Positions 17,495 to 26,384 of a stretch of 64,000 bases of DNA are shown here, one piece after another; positions within the stretch are counted from its first letter, which is position 1; each line of letters begins with the position of its first letter. Origin of the DNA: Nocardia arizonensis. Its GTDB lineage: Bacteria > Actinomycetota > Actinomycetes > Mycobacteriales > Mycobacteriaceae. Location: NCBI RefSeq assembly GCF_001310275.1, contig NZ_LGYZ01000087.1, positions 1-64,000 on the forward strand, read 5' to 3'. The notes beneath the pieces were generated by a model, which was not told the origin of the DNA, ran no database searches, and was given only the letters and a program-made list of their open reading frames with translations. Made by a program: the position numbers and the translations under genes.

Positions 17495-18861
17495 TGGGCG
17501 TATTCCCGAGCCGCGGTCGCGCGGTCGAGCCTGTCGAGGGTGAGCAGGCCATCGAGGACTCGGTGGGCGGTGATGGCTTGGTCGGTGATGTGTCGAACGG
17601 TTTCGTCGCCTTGTTCGGAGAGGTGCACTCCGTCGGCCCACACGCTGGGTGCTTCGGCGGCTGGGGCCGTGGGGGTGGCGGGTGACCATCCGAAGCAGGT
17701 GGCGACATAGGTGATGTCGTCCCAGATGTCGACGAAGACCGCGTCGTGGTCGGCGGCGGCGCGGCGGGCGCGCTGGTTGTATTCGGTCAGATCGCCGTTG
17801 GCGGCGGCGACGTCGATGGTGGGGTCCCAGCCGATCGGGGGTTCACCGATCACGACGATCCGGCGGGCGCAGGCGCTGAGGAGCCCGAGGGCGGTGCGGA
17901 TGTTGGTGTCGTATTCGCCGATGCCGACTGCTTCGCTCATCCGGCCTTGGTGGTGTCGCCAGACGTCGTTGAGGCCGACTCCGAGGACGGCGAGGTCCCA
18001 TCGGCCGCCGGCGTCGACTGCGGCTCGGAGGTTGGTCAGGACGTCGCGGCTGGTTGCTCCTCCTTCGCCGTGGTTGTCGGTGGTGAAGGTGATCCATGGG
18101 TAGCGGGTGGACCATCCGGTGGTCAGGACATGGACGTAGCCGCGTTTGCGCCATTCGGTGACCGTGATCTGTTCGCCGATCTCGGGGAGATCGGCTTGGA
18201 CTGCGAGGCGGGGGTTGTGGGCTTCGTAGTGTTCCATCAGGGATGTTCCGAACCAGCCGATCCGCAGTTGGGGTCGGGGGTGTTCGGGGTCGAGGGGTCC
18301 GGGGTGGCGGGCGGTGACGCGGGCGGGCGCGCCGACGGCGGTGGTGTTCGGCGGCACGGATGCGGTGACGACGGCGTTGGCGCCGATGCGGGCGTTTTGG
18401 CCGATGGTGACGCCGGCGGTGATCGAGACTTTGTTCGCGACGATCGCGCCGGGCTCGATGGTGACTGGAGCGGTGTCGAATCCGCTGGCCCACGGGGTGA
18501 TGGGCTCACCCGGGGTGAGGGTGTCGGGGGTGCGGGCGCGGTGGTTGTGGTCGTGGATGTCGACCATGTTGGAGATTCCTGCGCCGCGTCCGATGTGGAT
18601 GCGGGTCATGGCGGACAGGACGACGTTCTCGCCGAGGGCGGTGTCGTCGCCGATGGTGATGTGTCCGCCGGTGTTGGCTTGCAGGGTCGTGCCGCGGCGA
18701 ATGCTGACACGGTCACCGATGGTGATGGTGGCGTCGGTGTCGACGACGAAGTCGACGTCGTCGGCGATGTCGCAGTCGGCGCCGATGTGTACCGCGTCGC
18801 CGTAGCGGGCGCGGACTCGGTCTGTGAGGGCAATCGAGTCGGTGTCGGTCACGCTGGTCAT
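17491..18861 (-). CDS. Left-handed beta-helix acyltransferase fused to an SGNH hydrolase
   Basis: Residues 1-185 are hexapeptide repeats (ITIGDRVSIRRGTTL, HITIGDDTALGENVVL, VTIGQNARIGANAVV, then TTAVGAPARV), typical of O-acetyltransferases. Residues about 198-456 form an SGNH/GDSL-type domain with GWFGTSLMEHYEAH (nucleophile Ser), LGVGLNDVW (Asn block) and WADGVHLSEQGDE (Asp-x-x-His block). The two-domain order suggests acyl transfer to a sugar hydroxyl, with the SGNH part acting as esterase or second transferase. It overlaps both neighbours by four bases. Confidence 0.88.
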   Translation of the reverse strand: MTSVTDTDSIALTDRVRARYGDAVHIGADCDIADDVDFVVDTDATITIGDRVSIRRGTTLQANTGGHITIGDDTALGENVVLSAMTRIHIGRGAGISNMVDIHDHNHRARTPDTLTPGEPITPWASGFDTAPVTIEPGAIVANKVSITAGVTIGQNARIGANAVVTASVPPNTTAVGAPARVTARHPGPLDPEHPRPQLRIGWFGTSLMEHYEAHNPRLAVQADLPEIGEQITVTEWRKRGYVHVLTTGWSTRYPWITFTTDNHGEGGATSRDVLTNLRAAVDAGGRWDLAVLGVGLNDVWRHHQGRMSEAVGIGEYDTNIRTALGLLSACARRIVVIGEPPIGWDPTIDVAAANGDLTEYNQRARRAAADHDAVFVDIWDDITYVATCFGWSPATPTAPAAEAPSVWADGVHLSEQGDETVRHITDQAITAHRVLDGLLTLDRLDRATAAREYAQ

Positions 18862-20582
18862 GATCCTTTTCTCGGTGGTCGGTGCTGTTGATGGGTGGGT
18901 GCCGATGGTGGTGTGGTGACGAGGTAGTCGCCGATCACGAGGGCGTCCAGGCCGAGTCGGGCGCCGCTGGCGAGTGCGTCGGCTGGGGTGTCGACGATCG
19001 GTTCGCCGGGGCCGTTGTAGCTGGTGTTCAATACGACGCCGATCCCGGTCTCGGCTTCGAGGGCGTGCAGGAGTCGGGCGTATTCCGGTTGGTGTGCGGG
19101 GTCGACGTGTTGTGGGCGCAGTGTGCCGTCGGCGTGGACGACGCCGGGGATCTGTTGGCGTGCTCGGGGTGTGGCCTCGTGGGCGACGATCATGAATTCT
19201 GCCGGGCCGTCGGGTGTGGTGGTCCAGCCGGTCGGGTCGAGCATGCTCGGTGCGAGGGGCCGCCAGAGTTCGCGGTGTTTGATGTCGCGGTTGATGCGGT
19301 CGCGCAGTCTGGTGGTGCGGGGGTCGGCGAGGATGCTGCGGGCACCGAGTGCCCGTGGACCGGCTTCGGCGCGGCCCTGGTGCCAGCCGATGACCTTGCC
19401 CTCGGCTATCAGGCGGGCGGCGGTCGCGGCGATATCGGGTGGGGTGGTGAAGTTCGCGCCGGCATCGTGCAGGGCGGTCTCGATGGCGTGGTTGTCGTAG
19501 GCCGGACCCAAGAAGGCGTGTGCTTGGCGAGGACCGGGCACTGTGTGGTCACCGCGGCGGTGCGCGACTTCCAGGGCTGCGCCGAGAGCGCATCCGGCAT
19601 CACCGGCGGCCGGTTGCACGAACAAGGTGTCGGTGTCGGGGGTGCGGGCGAGGATGCCGTTGGTGGTGCAGTTGAGCCCAACACCGCCGGCCAGACACAG
19701 CGCGGTCGCGCCGGTTTCCTCCAGAGCGGTGGAGACGACGCTGATCAGGCAGCGTTGCAGCAGGAATTGGGCCGATGCTGCGAGGTCGGCGGCGAGGCTT
19801 TGGTGGGCGTCGTCCGATCTTGGTGCTTGGCGCGGGATTCCGGCGTCGGTGAATGCCTTGCGGTAGGCGTGGCGCAGGGCTCGGTAGTAGGTGAGGTCGG
19901 TGTAGCCGGCGGTGTGGTCGGCCTCGGGTGCGAGGCCGTAGGGGGTGAGGTCGAGGTGGTAGCCGTCGCGGGTGGGGTGCAGGAAGTTCAGGTCGATGGT
20001 CGGTTTTCCGTAGGCGGCCAGGCCCATCAGTTTGCCTGCGTGGGTCCAGTCGCCGAGCCCGGCGTGTTCGGTGGCGAATTGGTAGAACCAGCCCAGTGAT
20101 TGTGTGAACGGGAAGGTTCGCAGGCATCGCAGACCGGCTCGGGTTCCGTGATGGATGCTGGTGGAGACACCGTCGCCGGAGCCGTCGACCACGATGACCG
20201 CGGCGTCGGCGACACCTGCGGGGTAGAAGGCGCTGGCGGCATGGGCGAGGTGGTGGCCGACGATGGTCAGTCGACGTGGTCTTTCCGGGCCGGTGCCGAG
20301 CGGTCCGAGGAGTTCAGCGATTAGGTCTGGGTCGGTGATCTCATCGGCGGGGTTCGGCCAGTACGGGTTCCAGGCCACCGCGATCTCGTCGATATCACCG
20401 CACCGGATTCCGGCCTGGGCCAGGCACCATGCGGCCGAGGAGGCGGCCGAGCGGGAATCGCGGTGATGCTTGATTCGGGAGAACCGTTCCTCTTCGGCGA
20501 ACGCGACGGGTTGGCCGTCGGCGACGAGGCAGGCGGAGGCGTCGTGATGGTAGGGGCCGCCGAGCCCGAGCACGTATCCCAC
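18858..20582 (-). CDS. NodU/CmcH-type O-carbamoyltransferase
   Basis: The 574-residue protein has the two-domain carbamoyltransferase layout. An N-terminal ASKHA-like part carries YHHDASACLV, GHHLAHAASAFYPAG, VIVVDGSGDG and CLAGGVGLNCTTNG. A C-terminal YrdC-like part carries IGWHQGRAEAGPRALGARS and VVLNTSYNGPGEPIVDTP. These enzymes move the carbamoyl group of carbamoyl phosphate, via carbamoyl-AMP, to a hydroxyl group in many antibiotics and Nod factors. GTG 20582 lies four bases after the upstream stop. Its presence is strong evidence that the operon makes a decorated small molecule. Confidence 0.93.
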   Translation of the reverse strand: MGYVLGLGGPYHHDASACLVADGQPVAFAEEERFSRIKHHRDSRSAASSAAWCLAQAGIRCGDIDEIAVAWNPYWPNPADEITDPDLIAELLGPLGTGPERPRRLTIVGHHLAHAASAFYPAGVADAAVIVVDGSGDGVSTSIHHGTRAGLRCLRTFPFTQSLGWFYQFATEHAGLGDWTHAGKLMGLAAYGKPTIDLNFLHPTRDGYHLDLTPYGLAPEADHTAGYTDLTYYRALRHAYRKAFTDAGIPRQAPRSDDAHQSLAADLAASAQFLLQRCLISVVSTALEETGATALCLAGGVGLNCTTNGILARTPDTDTLFVQPAAGDAGCALGAALEVAHRRGDHTVPGPRQAHAFLGPAYDNHAIETALHDAGANFTTPPDIAATAARLIAEGKVIGWHQGRAEAGPRALGARSILADPRTTRLRDRINRDIKHRELWRPLAPSMLDPTGWTTTPDGPAEFMIVAHEATPRARQQIPGVVHADGTLRPQHVDPAHQPEYARLLHALEAETGIGVVLNTSYNGPGEPIVDTPADALASGARLGLDALVIGDYLVTTPPSAPTHQQHRPPRKGS

Positions 20583-20586
20583 GCGG

Positions 20587-21738
20587 TCAGCCCTCCCGCA
20601 CGGCGGCTGTGGACAGTGAGTTGCGGACCGCGCCATGGACGTCGGCGACCGTGATGGTGTCCATGCAGCCGCCGATCCCGCCGCAGGTGACCCGGTGTGC
20701 GCACGGGGAGCACGGCAGAGTCGACCGCAGCGCGGTGACATTGTCGGCGTGTTTGGGGATGACTTCGGCGCCGTTGCTCGGGCCCAGGAGCAGCACCACC
20801 GGCAGGTCGTAGGCGAGGGCGAGGTGGAATCCGAGGCTGTCGCCGGTCACCATCGCGTCGCAGAAGTCCGGGACCGCGGCGAATTCCTGCAGGGTCATGG
20901 CGTCGTGACGCACTCGGCCCACTCCGGTGTCCAGTTCTCGTAACAGCTGGTGGCAGGTGCGGGCGTCGGCGGGGCCGCCGGTGATGACCAGCCGGTGCCC
21001 GTCGCCGAGCAGTCGCCGCCCGAGGTCGGCCCAGTGACCGGTGGGCCACAGCTTGGTCGTCTTGGAGCCGCCGACGTTAAGGCAGACCCAGCCGCCGCTG
21101 GTACCTAGCCGCGCGGCGACGCGGGCTTTGGCCGCGTCCGGCACCGACAGCTGGTAGGGCTCGCCGGTGTAGATGTAGCCGGCGACCTCGAAGTACAGCT
21201 CGGTCCACGTCTTACTGTTTCCGCTGGTGCGGAAGTCGTTCCAGGTGTTCATGGCGAAGAAGTGCCGGGCCGCTGTGCCGATCGGATAGAGGCTGTTGTT
21301 CTCGCCGCCGTAGGCGAGGCCGGCGTGGTGCTCGGCGCTGATCCGGGGCACGAGCCCGGCCACGGCGGGGTGGCGTTCGAAGCTGTAGACGGCGTCGTAG
21401 TGTTCGGCGAGCACTGTGTGGGCGGTCTCGGTCTCCCAGGTCAGGACGCGGTCGACGTGCGGGATCATCTCCACGATGGGGGCGGATTCGGCGCCGACGA
21501 GCCAGGTGATGTGTGCGCCGGGGTGTTCGGCTTTGATGCGGGCCGGTAGTGGGGAGGCGATGAGCATGTCGCCCATCCGTTTGAGCATCACGATCAGGAT
21601 GCGGTGGGTCACCGGGTCATACAGTGTGCACCCTGGGCAAGGACGCCAGTGCTTGCACGGCAGGCCGCCGATGAAATGACGACAGTCGGGTCGCCAGAAG
21701 AAGTCGCTGGTGGTCAGTGGCAGATCAGTGGCGTTCAT
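20587..21738 (-). CDS. Glycosyltransferase family 9 (heptosyltransferase-like)
   Basis: The 383-residue GT-B enzyme has an N-terminal Cys cluster (PDCRHFIGGLPCKHWRPCPG). It then shows the acceptor-domain loop MLKRMGDMLIASPLPARIK, the donor-domain strand VCLNVGGSKTTKLWPTGHWA, and VTGDSLGFHLALAYDLPVV, as in GT9 ADP-heptose transferases. A second Cys cluster (LPCSPCAHRVTCGGIGGC) near the end is also seen in other GT9 members. It lies in the same operon as the ADP-heptose genes, so ADP-heptose is the natural donor candidate. ATG 21738 overlaps the upstream stop codon. Confidence 0.9.
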   Translation of the reverse strand: MNATDLPLTTSDFFWRPDCRHFIGGLPCKHWRPCPGCTLYDPVTHRILIVMLKRMGDMLIASPLPARIKAEHPGAHITWLVGAESAPIVEMIPHVDRVLTWETETAHTVLAEHYDAVYSFERHPAVAGLVPRISAEHHAGLAYGGENNSLYPIGTAARHFFAMNTWNDFRTSGNSKTWTELYFEVAGYIYTGEPYQLSVPDAAKARVAARLGTSGGWVCLNVGGSKTTKLWPTGHWADLGRRLLGDGHRLVITGGPADARTCHQLLRELDTGVGRVRHDAMTLQEFAAVPDFCDAMVTGDSLGFHLALAYDLPVVLLLGPSNGAEVIPKHADNVTALRSTLPCSPCAHRVTCGGIGGCMDTITVADVHGAVRNSLSTAAVREG

Positions 21739-23009
21739 GAAGTCCTCTCTTCCTGCCGCCACGCTCGGCGCAGCACCTCCTGCGCCGTATGGTCGGCCGC
21801 AGCGGCGTCGCCGATGCCGTAGCGGATGCGCAGGTCTGCGACGTTGCGGGCGACCTGTTCAGGGTGATCGCGGTGGATGAGTACGCGCGCCATGAGCGCG
21901 GCGAGTTCGTCGAAACCCGCGGCGTCGAGACCGGCGAAGGTCAGTTCCTGTGCTCCCAGCCGCAGGCCGGGCTCGGGCAGGTAGGGCAACGGGATGGCGT
22001 TGACGACGATCCTGGCCTCATACAGCAGCCGTGAGGCAGTATCAGCCGGGCACGTGGGAGCGATGTCGATCCACACCTGGTGTGATCGGGTGTATCCGTG
22101 GTCGGCCGCGCACACGGTGAACCCCTCTGCAGCGAGGGCGTAAGCCAGGCGGCGGGCGTGGGTGACGGTCGCGGTCGCGTAGTGGGTGGCATGGGCGGTC
22201 ATCCATGCCGTCGAGATCGCCAGCGCGGCGACGTCGGCGGGGTGATGGTGCGATATCCATCCGGCGGCGTGGGTGTCGATCTGGTGGGCGAGGTTCGGAT
22301 CGTTGGTGGCCACGATGCCCTTGCCGACCGGACCGGGCCAGGTCTTGTGGACGCTGCCACCGAGGCTGTCGGCGCCTTCGGTTAGGGGGTTCTGGAACGC
22401 GCCGCCCGCGATCAGGCCGAGGGTGTGCGAGCCGTCGTAATGGATCACCGCGTCCTCGCCGACCGCGGCCCGGATGCCGGCGATGTCATGGGGGAACAAC
22501 GCCATGAACGAGTCGAGGTACACCAGCACGGGCCCGCTGGTCCGGCGGGCCTGGGAGGCCAGCAGCTCGAGGTCGACGCCCATAGTGGCTGGGTCGACGG
22601 GCAGGGGCTGCCAGTTCAACCCGAACCTGTGTGCGACGAACTGTGTCGAGCCGTGACCGCCATCGGCTTCGGCGAGGCTGAGCACGGTGTGTGCCGGCCC
22701 GGCCAGCGCCGAGAGCGCCACCGTCATCGCCGACAATCCCGAGACGGGTTTGGTGTTCACATGCTGGGCGCCGAGGAGTTCTCCGATGGCGTGGGCCGCT
22801 ACCGATTCCAGCTCGGCGAGTTCGTCGCGTCCAGGCCACGCCCAGTGCGTGTCCTCGGCGCTGCCGAAGCAGTAGCGGACGGCGGCAGCGCTCACATACG
22901 GCAGCCGGGCGTCGGCGGGCATCTGGTTCTCGCTGGCGATCAGATGAAGCCGGGCTGCTGTCGCGGTTTCGAACCGGGCGAGCCGGTCGACGATGTCGTC
23001 GATGTTCAC
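21735..23009 (-). CDS. SHMT-like PLP-dependent (trans)aldolase
   Basis: This 424-residue fold-type I PLP enzyme resembles serine hydroxymethyltransferase. It has an early ASENQMP segment, VIHYDGSHTLGLIAGG (Asp192 and His195 near PLP), and SVHKTWPGPVGKGIV with the Schiff-base Lys222. The sequence is divergent from housekeeping GlyA. In natural-product clusters such proteins often act as L-threonine transaldolases or aldolases joining a glycyl unit to an aldehyde. That role is inferred. GTG 23009 overlaps the P450 stop codon (GTGA). Confidence 0.87.
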   Translation of the reverse strand: MNIDDIVDRLARFETATAARLHLIASENQMPADARLPYVSAAAVRYCFGSAEDTHWAWPGRDELAELESVAAHAIGELLGAQHVNTKPVSGLSAMTVALSALAGPAHTVLSLAEADGGHGSTQFVAHRFGLNWQPLPVDPATMGVDLELLASQARRTSGPVLVYLDSFMALFPHDIAGIRAAVGEDAVIHYDGSHTLGLIAGGAFQNPLTEGADSLGGSVHKTWPGPVGKGIVATNDPNLAHQIDTHAAGWISHHHPADVAALAISTAWMTAHATHYATATVTHARRLAYALAAEGFTVCAADHGYTRSHQVWIDIAPTCPADTASRLLYEARIVVNAIPLPYLPEPGLRLGAQELTFAGLDAAGFDELAALMARVLIHRDHPEQVARNVADLRIRYGIGDAAAADHTAQEVLRRAWRQEERTS

Positions 23010-24286
23010 CGGCCAGCCACCTCCCTTGTGCGTATGCGGGCTTCGACCGGCCCCGCTGGCGCCCGGACCGGCTGGAATCGGCCGACCTCTGGTCGTCGGG
23101 CCGGCAGGTCGATCCAGTGTTCGGCCAGCACAGCCGCCGCCAGCAACAGTGTCGTGGCCTCGGCGAACCCGCGACCTGCACAGGCGTGCGGGCCGCGTCC
23201 GAACGCGAGCAGCCCCGCGGCGCGGCGCCTGCCCTCGGCACTGCGAAAGCGTTGCGGGCAAAACGCTTCCGGGTCCGGATATTCCTGCGGTAGAAGGTGG
23301 GTGACGGGAGCGCTGTAGGCGACGTGCCAGCCTGCTGGGACCAGATAGCCGCCGAGCGTCACCGGCGTAGTGGCCCGCCGGGTCGCGATCGTGTTGGGTG
23401 TATGGACTCGGGTGCACTCGGTCAGCACGTGCCGCAACTGCGGGATAGCGCCGTGCTGGAGCACCTGCAACGGGTTCTCGACCAGACTGCGGGCTTCAGC
23501 GGTGAGCGCGGTGGCGAGCTGGTCGTCGAGCGCGCACTCGACCAGCAACCAGGTAACCAGGCTGGCGGTGGTTTCTCGCGCGGCGATCAGCAGGGCCAGC
23601 AGATGATCAGCCAAGCTTCCGCCCGGGGCGTGACCGGCGGCGACCAGCTTCGAGGTCACCGACTCGGCCCTGCCCTCTATGCGCACTGCGGGCGATTCGA
23701 GCAGGGCGCGCAGTTCCTCGGCGGCGGCGAGTGCGGCGGCGTATGCCGGGTCGCTGCCGGTCGTGCGGGTCGGTGGGAGTTCGGTTCCGGCGACGAATCG
23801 GTCGAACAGGTCCGGCACCCGCTGTGCGATGGGGTCGTCGACGGCCAGGCCGATGATCGCGGCCAGGCACACTGCCATCGTGTAGTCGCGCGCCGCCTGA
23901 TAGAGCTCGATGGTCGGCAGGGTGGCCCATTGGGCGACATGGCGGTGCGCAATAGCGCCGATTGTCGGCAGGTAGGCGGTGACCGCACCGTGGCGCAACC
24001 CGGTCGACAGGAAACTGCGCGCCCGCAGGTGTTCGGCACCGTGGAGGGTGAACACCGCTCTGCGGAACAGCGCCTGCACCGCCGCAGTGTTGTACACCCT
24101 CAGCGTGCCTGCGCGTTCCTGGTCGAACATCTCCCGCACCGAGTCCGGCCCGATGCAGAACACCGTCGGCGGCCCCGTCGTTGAGCCGACACCAAAGACG
24201 GGGCCATGCCGAGCGTGCGCAGCAGCCAGAATCTGCGGCAGGTGCGACCCTGGTGGTGGTTCGGCGATGGTAGGTGGCGGTTTCAC
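23006..24286 (-). CDS. Cytochrome P450
   Basis: The 426-residue P450 has the I-helix LLIAARETTASLVTWLL, the ExxR motif in LTECTRVHTPNTIATRR, and the heme-binding loop LLAFGRGPHACAGRGFA with the axial Cys. The proline-rich N-terminus lacks a membrane anchor, as in soluble bacterial P450s. It needs a ferredoxin and reductase, which are not nearby. It is coupled by ATGA/GTGA overlaps to the radical SAM gene before it and the SHMT-like gene after it, so it probably hydroxylates or oxidises the pathway intermediate. Confidence 0.93.
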   Translation of the reverse strand: MKPPPTIAEPPPGSHLPQILAAAHARHGPVFGVGSTTGPPTVFCIGPDSVREMFDQERAGTLRVYNTAAVQALFRRAVFTLHGAEHLRARSFLSTGLRHGAVTAYLPTIGAIAHRHVAQWATLPTIELYQAARDYTMAVCLAAIIGLAVDDPIAQRVPDLFDRFVAGTELPPTRTTGSDPAYAAALAAAEELRALLESPAVRIEGRAESVTSKLVAAGHAPGGSLADHLLALLIAARETTASLVTWLLVECALDDQLATALTAEARSLVENPLQVLQHGAIPQLRHVLTECTRVHTPNTIATRRATTPVTLGGYLVPAGWHVAYSAPVTHLLPQEYPDPEAFCPQRFRSAEGRRRAAGLLAFGRGPHACAGRGFAEATTLLLAAAVLAEHWIDLPARRPEVGRFQPVRAPAGPVEARIRTREVAGR

Positions 24287-25392
24287 GGGGTGGCCTCGCC
24301 GACGTCGAGGGATGCCGCGGTGCGGGCAAGGATCGCGTCATGGTCGAGGTCGACCGCTCGTATGTCAGGCCGGCAGTCGCAGGTGACGGGCAAATCGGCG
24401 AGGTCACCGGTGACGCTGTAGGACACCAGCCCGTCGACGATGCCGTTCGCGCAGCGCTCGCAGGAGTCCGGGTACACCGAGTCGAAGTCTGTGCCGCGCA
24501 TGTTGATACAGGCCACCCGCACCGCCGCTTTGGCGTGCGCGCCGCGCACGGCGTCGACGACGGTCCACAGGTTCGGCGCCTGGTAGTGCCCGCGTTGGTA
24601 GAGCCACCACGCCACGGTGTTCGGTGCCAGCCTCGTCGGGCACACGGTGACTCCGCCGATGCCGAGCGAGGCCACGTACTCGGTGGAGGAGATCACGTCG
24701 GTGATGGCCTCGCCGTCGGTGAGGAACGGGGGCTTGATCATCAGGTACACCTTGGGAATTACGTGGTGTGCCTGCATCAACGCCACCGCGTCTTCGAACG
24801 ACTCACGGGTGATTCGGGTGTTGACCAGGGTTTCGCGGACCAGCCGGTCGGCCGATTGCAACCCGATTCCCACCTCGAGCTCGACATCGCCGAGGGCCTC
24901 GACGAAAGGTGCCAGGGTCTCGGGCGTGAGGAATTGGGGCAGGCTTTCGACGACCAGGCGGCGCACACCAGTGACCGCGACGCGGCGGGCGATATCGAGC
25001 TGGACCTCGGCCGGTACCTCGCGGCGGGCGAAGAACGACCCGTCGTTGTAGAGGGCGAGCATGTCGTAGTCCGGCTCGTCATCGGTGCGTGCCAGCAGCG
25101 TGGCGACCTGCTCGCGCAAGCCCCGGGGGTTCGCGCCGTGCAGGCCGAAGTTGTTGTAGTTGGTGAACGGACACATGGTGCAGGTCGGCACCGAACAGCC
25201 GCCCGACATCAGGATCGCCTTCTTGCGGCCGTAGGTGGTGCCGTCGGCATCGCGGACGGTGTCGTAGCTGATGTACCGCGGCTCTTGGAGGTGCTCGACC
25301 GCGGTCACCTCGCGCAGCGACCGCGACAAGGCCGTGAGCCGGTGGCGTAGCGCCTTCTCGCCAGCGAGCACGCCGGTTGTGCTGGTAGACAT
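24283..25392 (-). CDS. Radical SAM enzyme with a CX4CX2C cluster motif
   Basis: The 369-residue protein has an iron-sulfur motif in SGGCSVPTCTMCPFTNY (Cys66, Cys71, Cys74). The spacing is CX4CX2C instead of the common CX3CX2C. It also shows ALYNDGSFFAR, LVVESLPQFLTPETL and LEVGIGLQSADRLVRE, features of Elp3/MiaB-like and archaeosine-type radical SAM proteins. Near the C-terminus are extra Cys groups (DSCERCANGIVDG, VTCDCRPD). A GGAGGAAA Shine-Dalgarno sequence precedes ATG 25392. Its chemistry in this operon is unknown. Confidence 0.87.
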   Translation of the reverse strand: MSTSTTGVLAGEKALRHRLTALSRSLREVTAVEHLQEPRYISYDTVRDADGTTYGRKKAILMSGGCSVPTCTMCPFTNYNNFGLHGANPRGLREQVATLLARTDDEPDYDMLALYNDGSFFARREVPAEVQLDIARRVAVTGVRRLVVESLPQFLTPETLAPFVEALGDVELEVGIGLQSADRLVRETLVNTRITRESFEDAVALMQAHHVIPKVYLMIKPPFLTDGEAITDVISSTEYVASLGIGGVTVCPTRLAPNTVAWWLYQRGHYQAPNLWTVVDAVRGAHAKAAVRVACINMRGTDFDSVYPDSCERCANGIVDGLVSYSVTGDLADLPVTCDCRPDIRAVDLDHDAILARTAASLDVGEATP

Positions 25393-25406
25393 TGCGTTTC
25401 CTCCGA

Positions 25407-26384
25407 TCACAGGGACTTCACAAGCTCGCCGACGCCGAAGGTTTCGGCGCGGGCGTGGTCGAACAGGTCGCGGGCGTACCGGTGGATCACCTCGGTGTCC
25501 ACCGGCTCCAGGCCAGGCAACGCGGCGCGCAGTCGCCGCATATCGGCGCACGTCCAGTACTGGTAGCGGTCACGGATCGGGTTCGGCACCCCCACCAGCG
25601 GCACCGGTGCGCCCGCCCACTCCGTACACCAGCCCAGCAAGGTCTCGAACCGGATCGCGGTCCCGGAACCGAGGTTGTAGACGCCTGCGACCTGCGGGGT
25701 ATCGAGCAGCCGCACCAGCGTCGACACCAGCACCTGCACCGGCAGGTAGTCCCGCGCGGCGGTCAAGGTGTCGTCGAACAACCGGACCGGCCGCCGCGCC
25801 GCCACGGCCGTGACGATCTGCCACAGAATCGAGGCCATCGAGCTTTTGGATTCCTCGCCGGGACCGAAGACGTTCGTGTAGCGCAACCCCACGCAATCCA
25901 GGCCGAACACCGCCGCGCGGCGCAGCATCGACTGATCCAGGACGAGTTTGGATTTCGCGTAACAATTCAGGGGGCCCGAGCAGCGCCCACGATCCTCGGT
26001 GTCGGATTCGCGGGACGACGCCCCGTGCGGCACCACGCCGTACACGCTGCCCGAGGAGGCATACACCAGTCGTGTCCCGGAGTCGGTGCATGCGCGAGCC
26101 AGCCGCAGCGGCACCGTGGCGTTGGCCCACCGCAACCGCTCGTCATCTGCGGCGAGGGTGTCGCTGACCGCTGCCTGGTGCACGACCACCGCGAACTCCC
26201 CTCCAGCGATCCGAGCCAGCACAGCTGGGTCGGCAGCGTCCACGGTGATCGATTCCCACGGCCACGCCGTAGCCGCGGGATTCTGGTCGACTCCGGTCAC
26301 CGTCCACCCGGCCGCATGCAGACCGGTGGCAACATGCCCGCCGATGAACCCGGCCGTCCCGGTGACCAGCACGGAGCGGGTCAT
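25407..26384 (-). CDS. hldD: ADP-glyceromanno-heptose 6-epimerase-like NAD(P)-dependent epimerase
   Basis: This is a 325-residue extended SDR with VTGTAGFIGGHV (cofactor loop), YASSGSVYG, and NCYAKSK carrying the YxxxK pair (Tyr142/Lys146). LRYTNVFGPGEESKSSMASI closely follows the HldD signature (RYFNVYGPxExxKxSMASV). It would convert ADP-D-glycero- to ADP-L-glycero-manno-heptose. Its ATG overlaps the stop codon of the GmhA-HldE fusion gene, which supplies its substrate. A related hexose epimerase is possible, but the context favours HldD. Confidence 0.86.
   Translation of the reverse strand: MTRSVLVTGTAGFIGGHVATGLHAAGWTVTGVDQNPAATAWPWESITVDAADPAVLARIAGGEFAVVVHQAAVSDTLAADDERLRWANATVPLRLARACTDSGTRLVYASSGSVYGVVPHGASSRESDTEDRGRCSGPLNCYAKSKLVLDQSMLRRAAVFGLDCVGLRYTNVFGPGEESKSSMASILWQIVTAVAARRPVRLFDDTLTAARDYLPVQVLVSTLVRLLDTPQVAGVYNLGSGTAIRFETLLGWCTEWAGAPVPLVGVPNPIRDRYQYWTCADMRRLRAALPGLEPVDTEVIHRYARDLFDHARAETFGVGELVKSL

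Noticed and set aside
17746..18891. A 381-codon plus-strand frame opposite the acyltransferase-SGNH gene
   Set aside because: Its Gly/Asp/Val repeats are the antisense image of the hexapeptide repeats; no start signal or family match.
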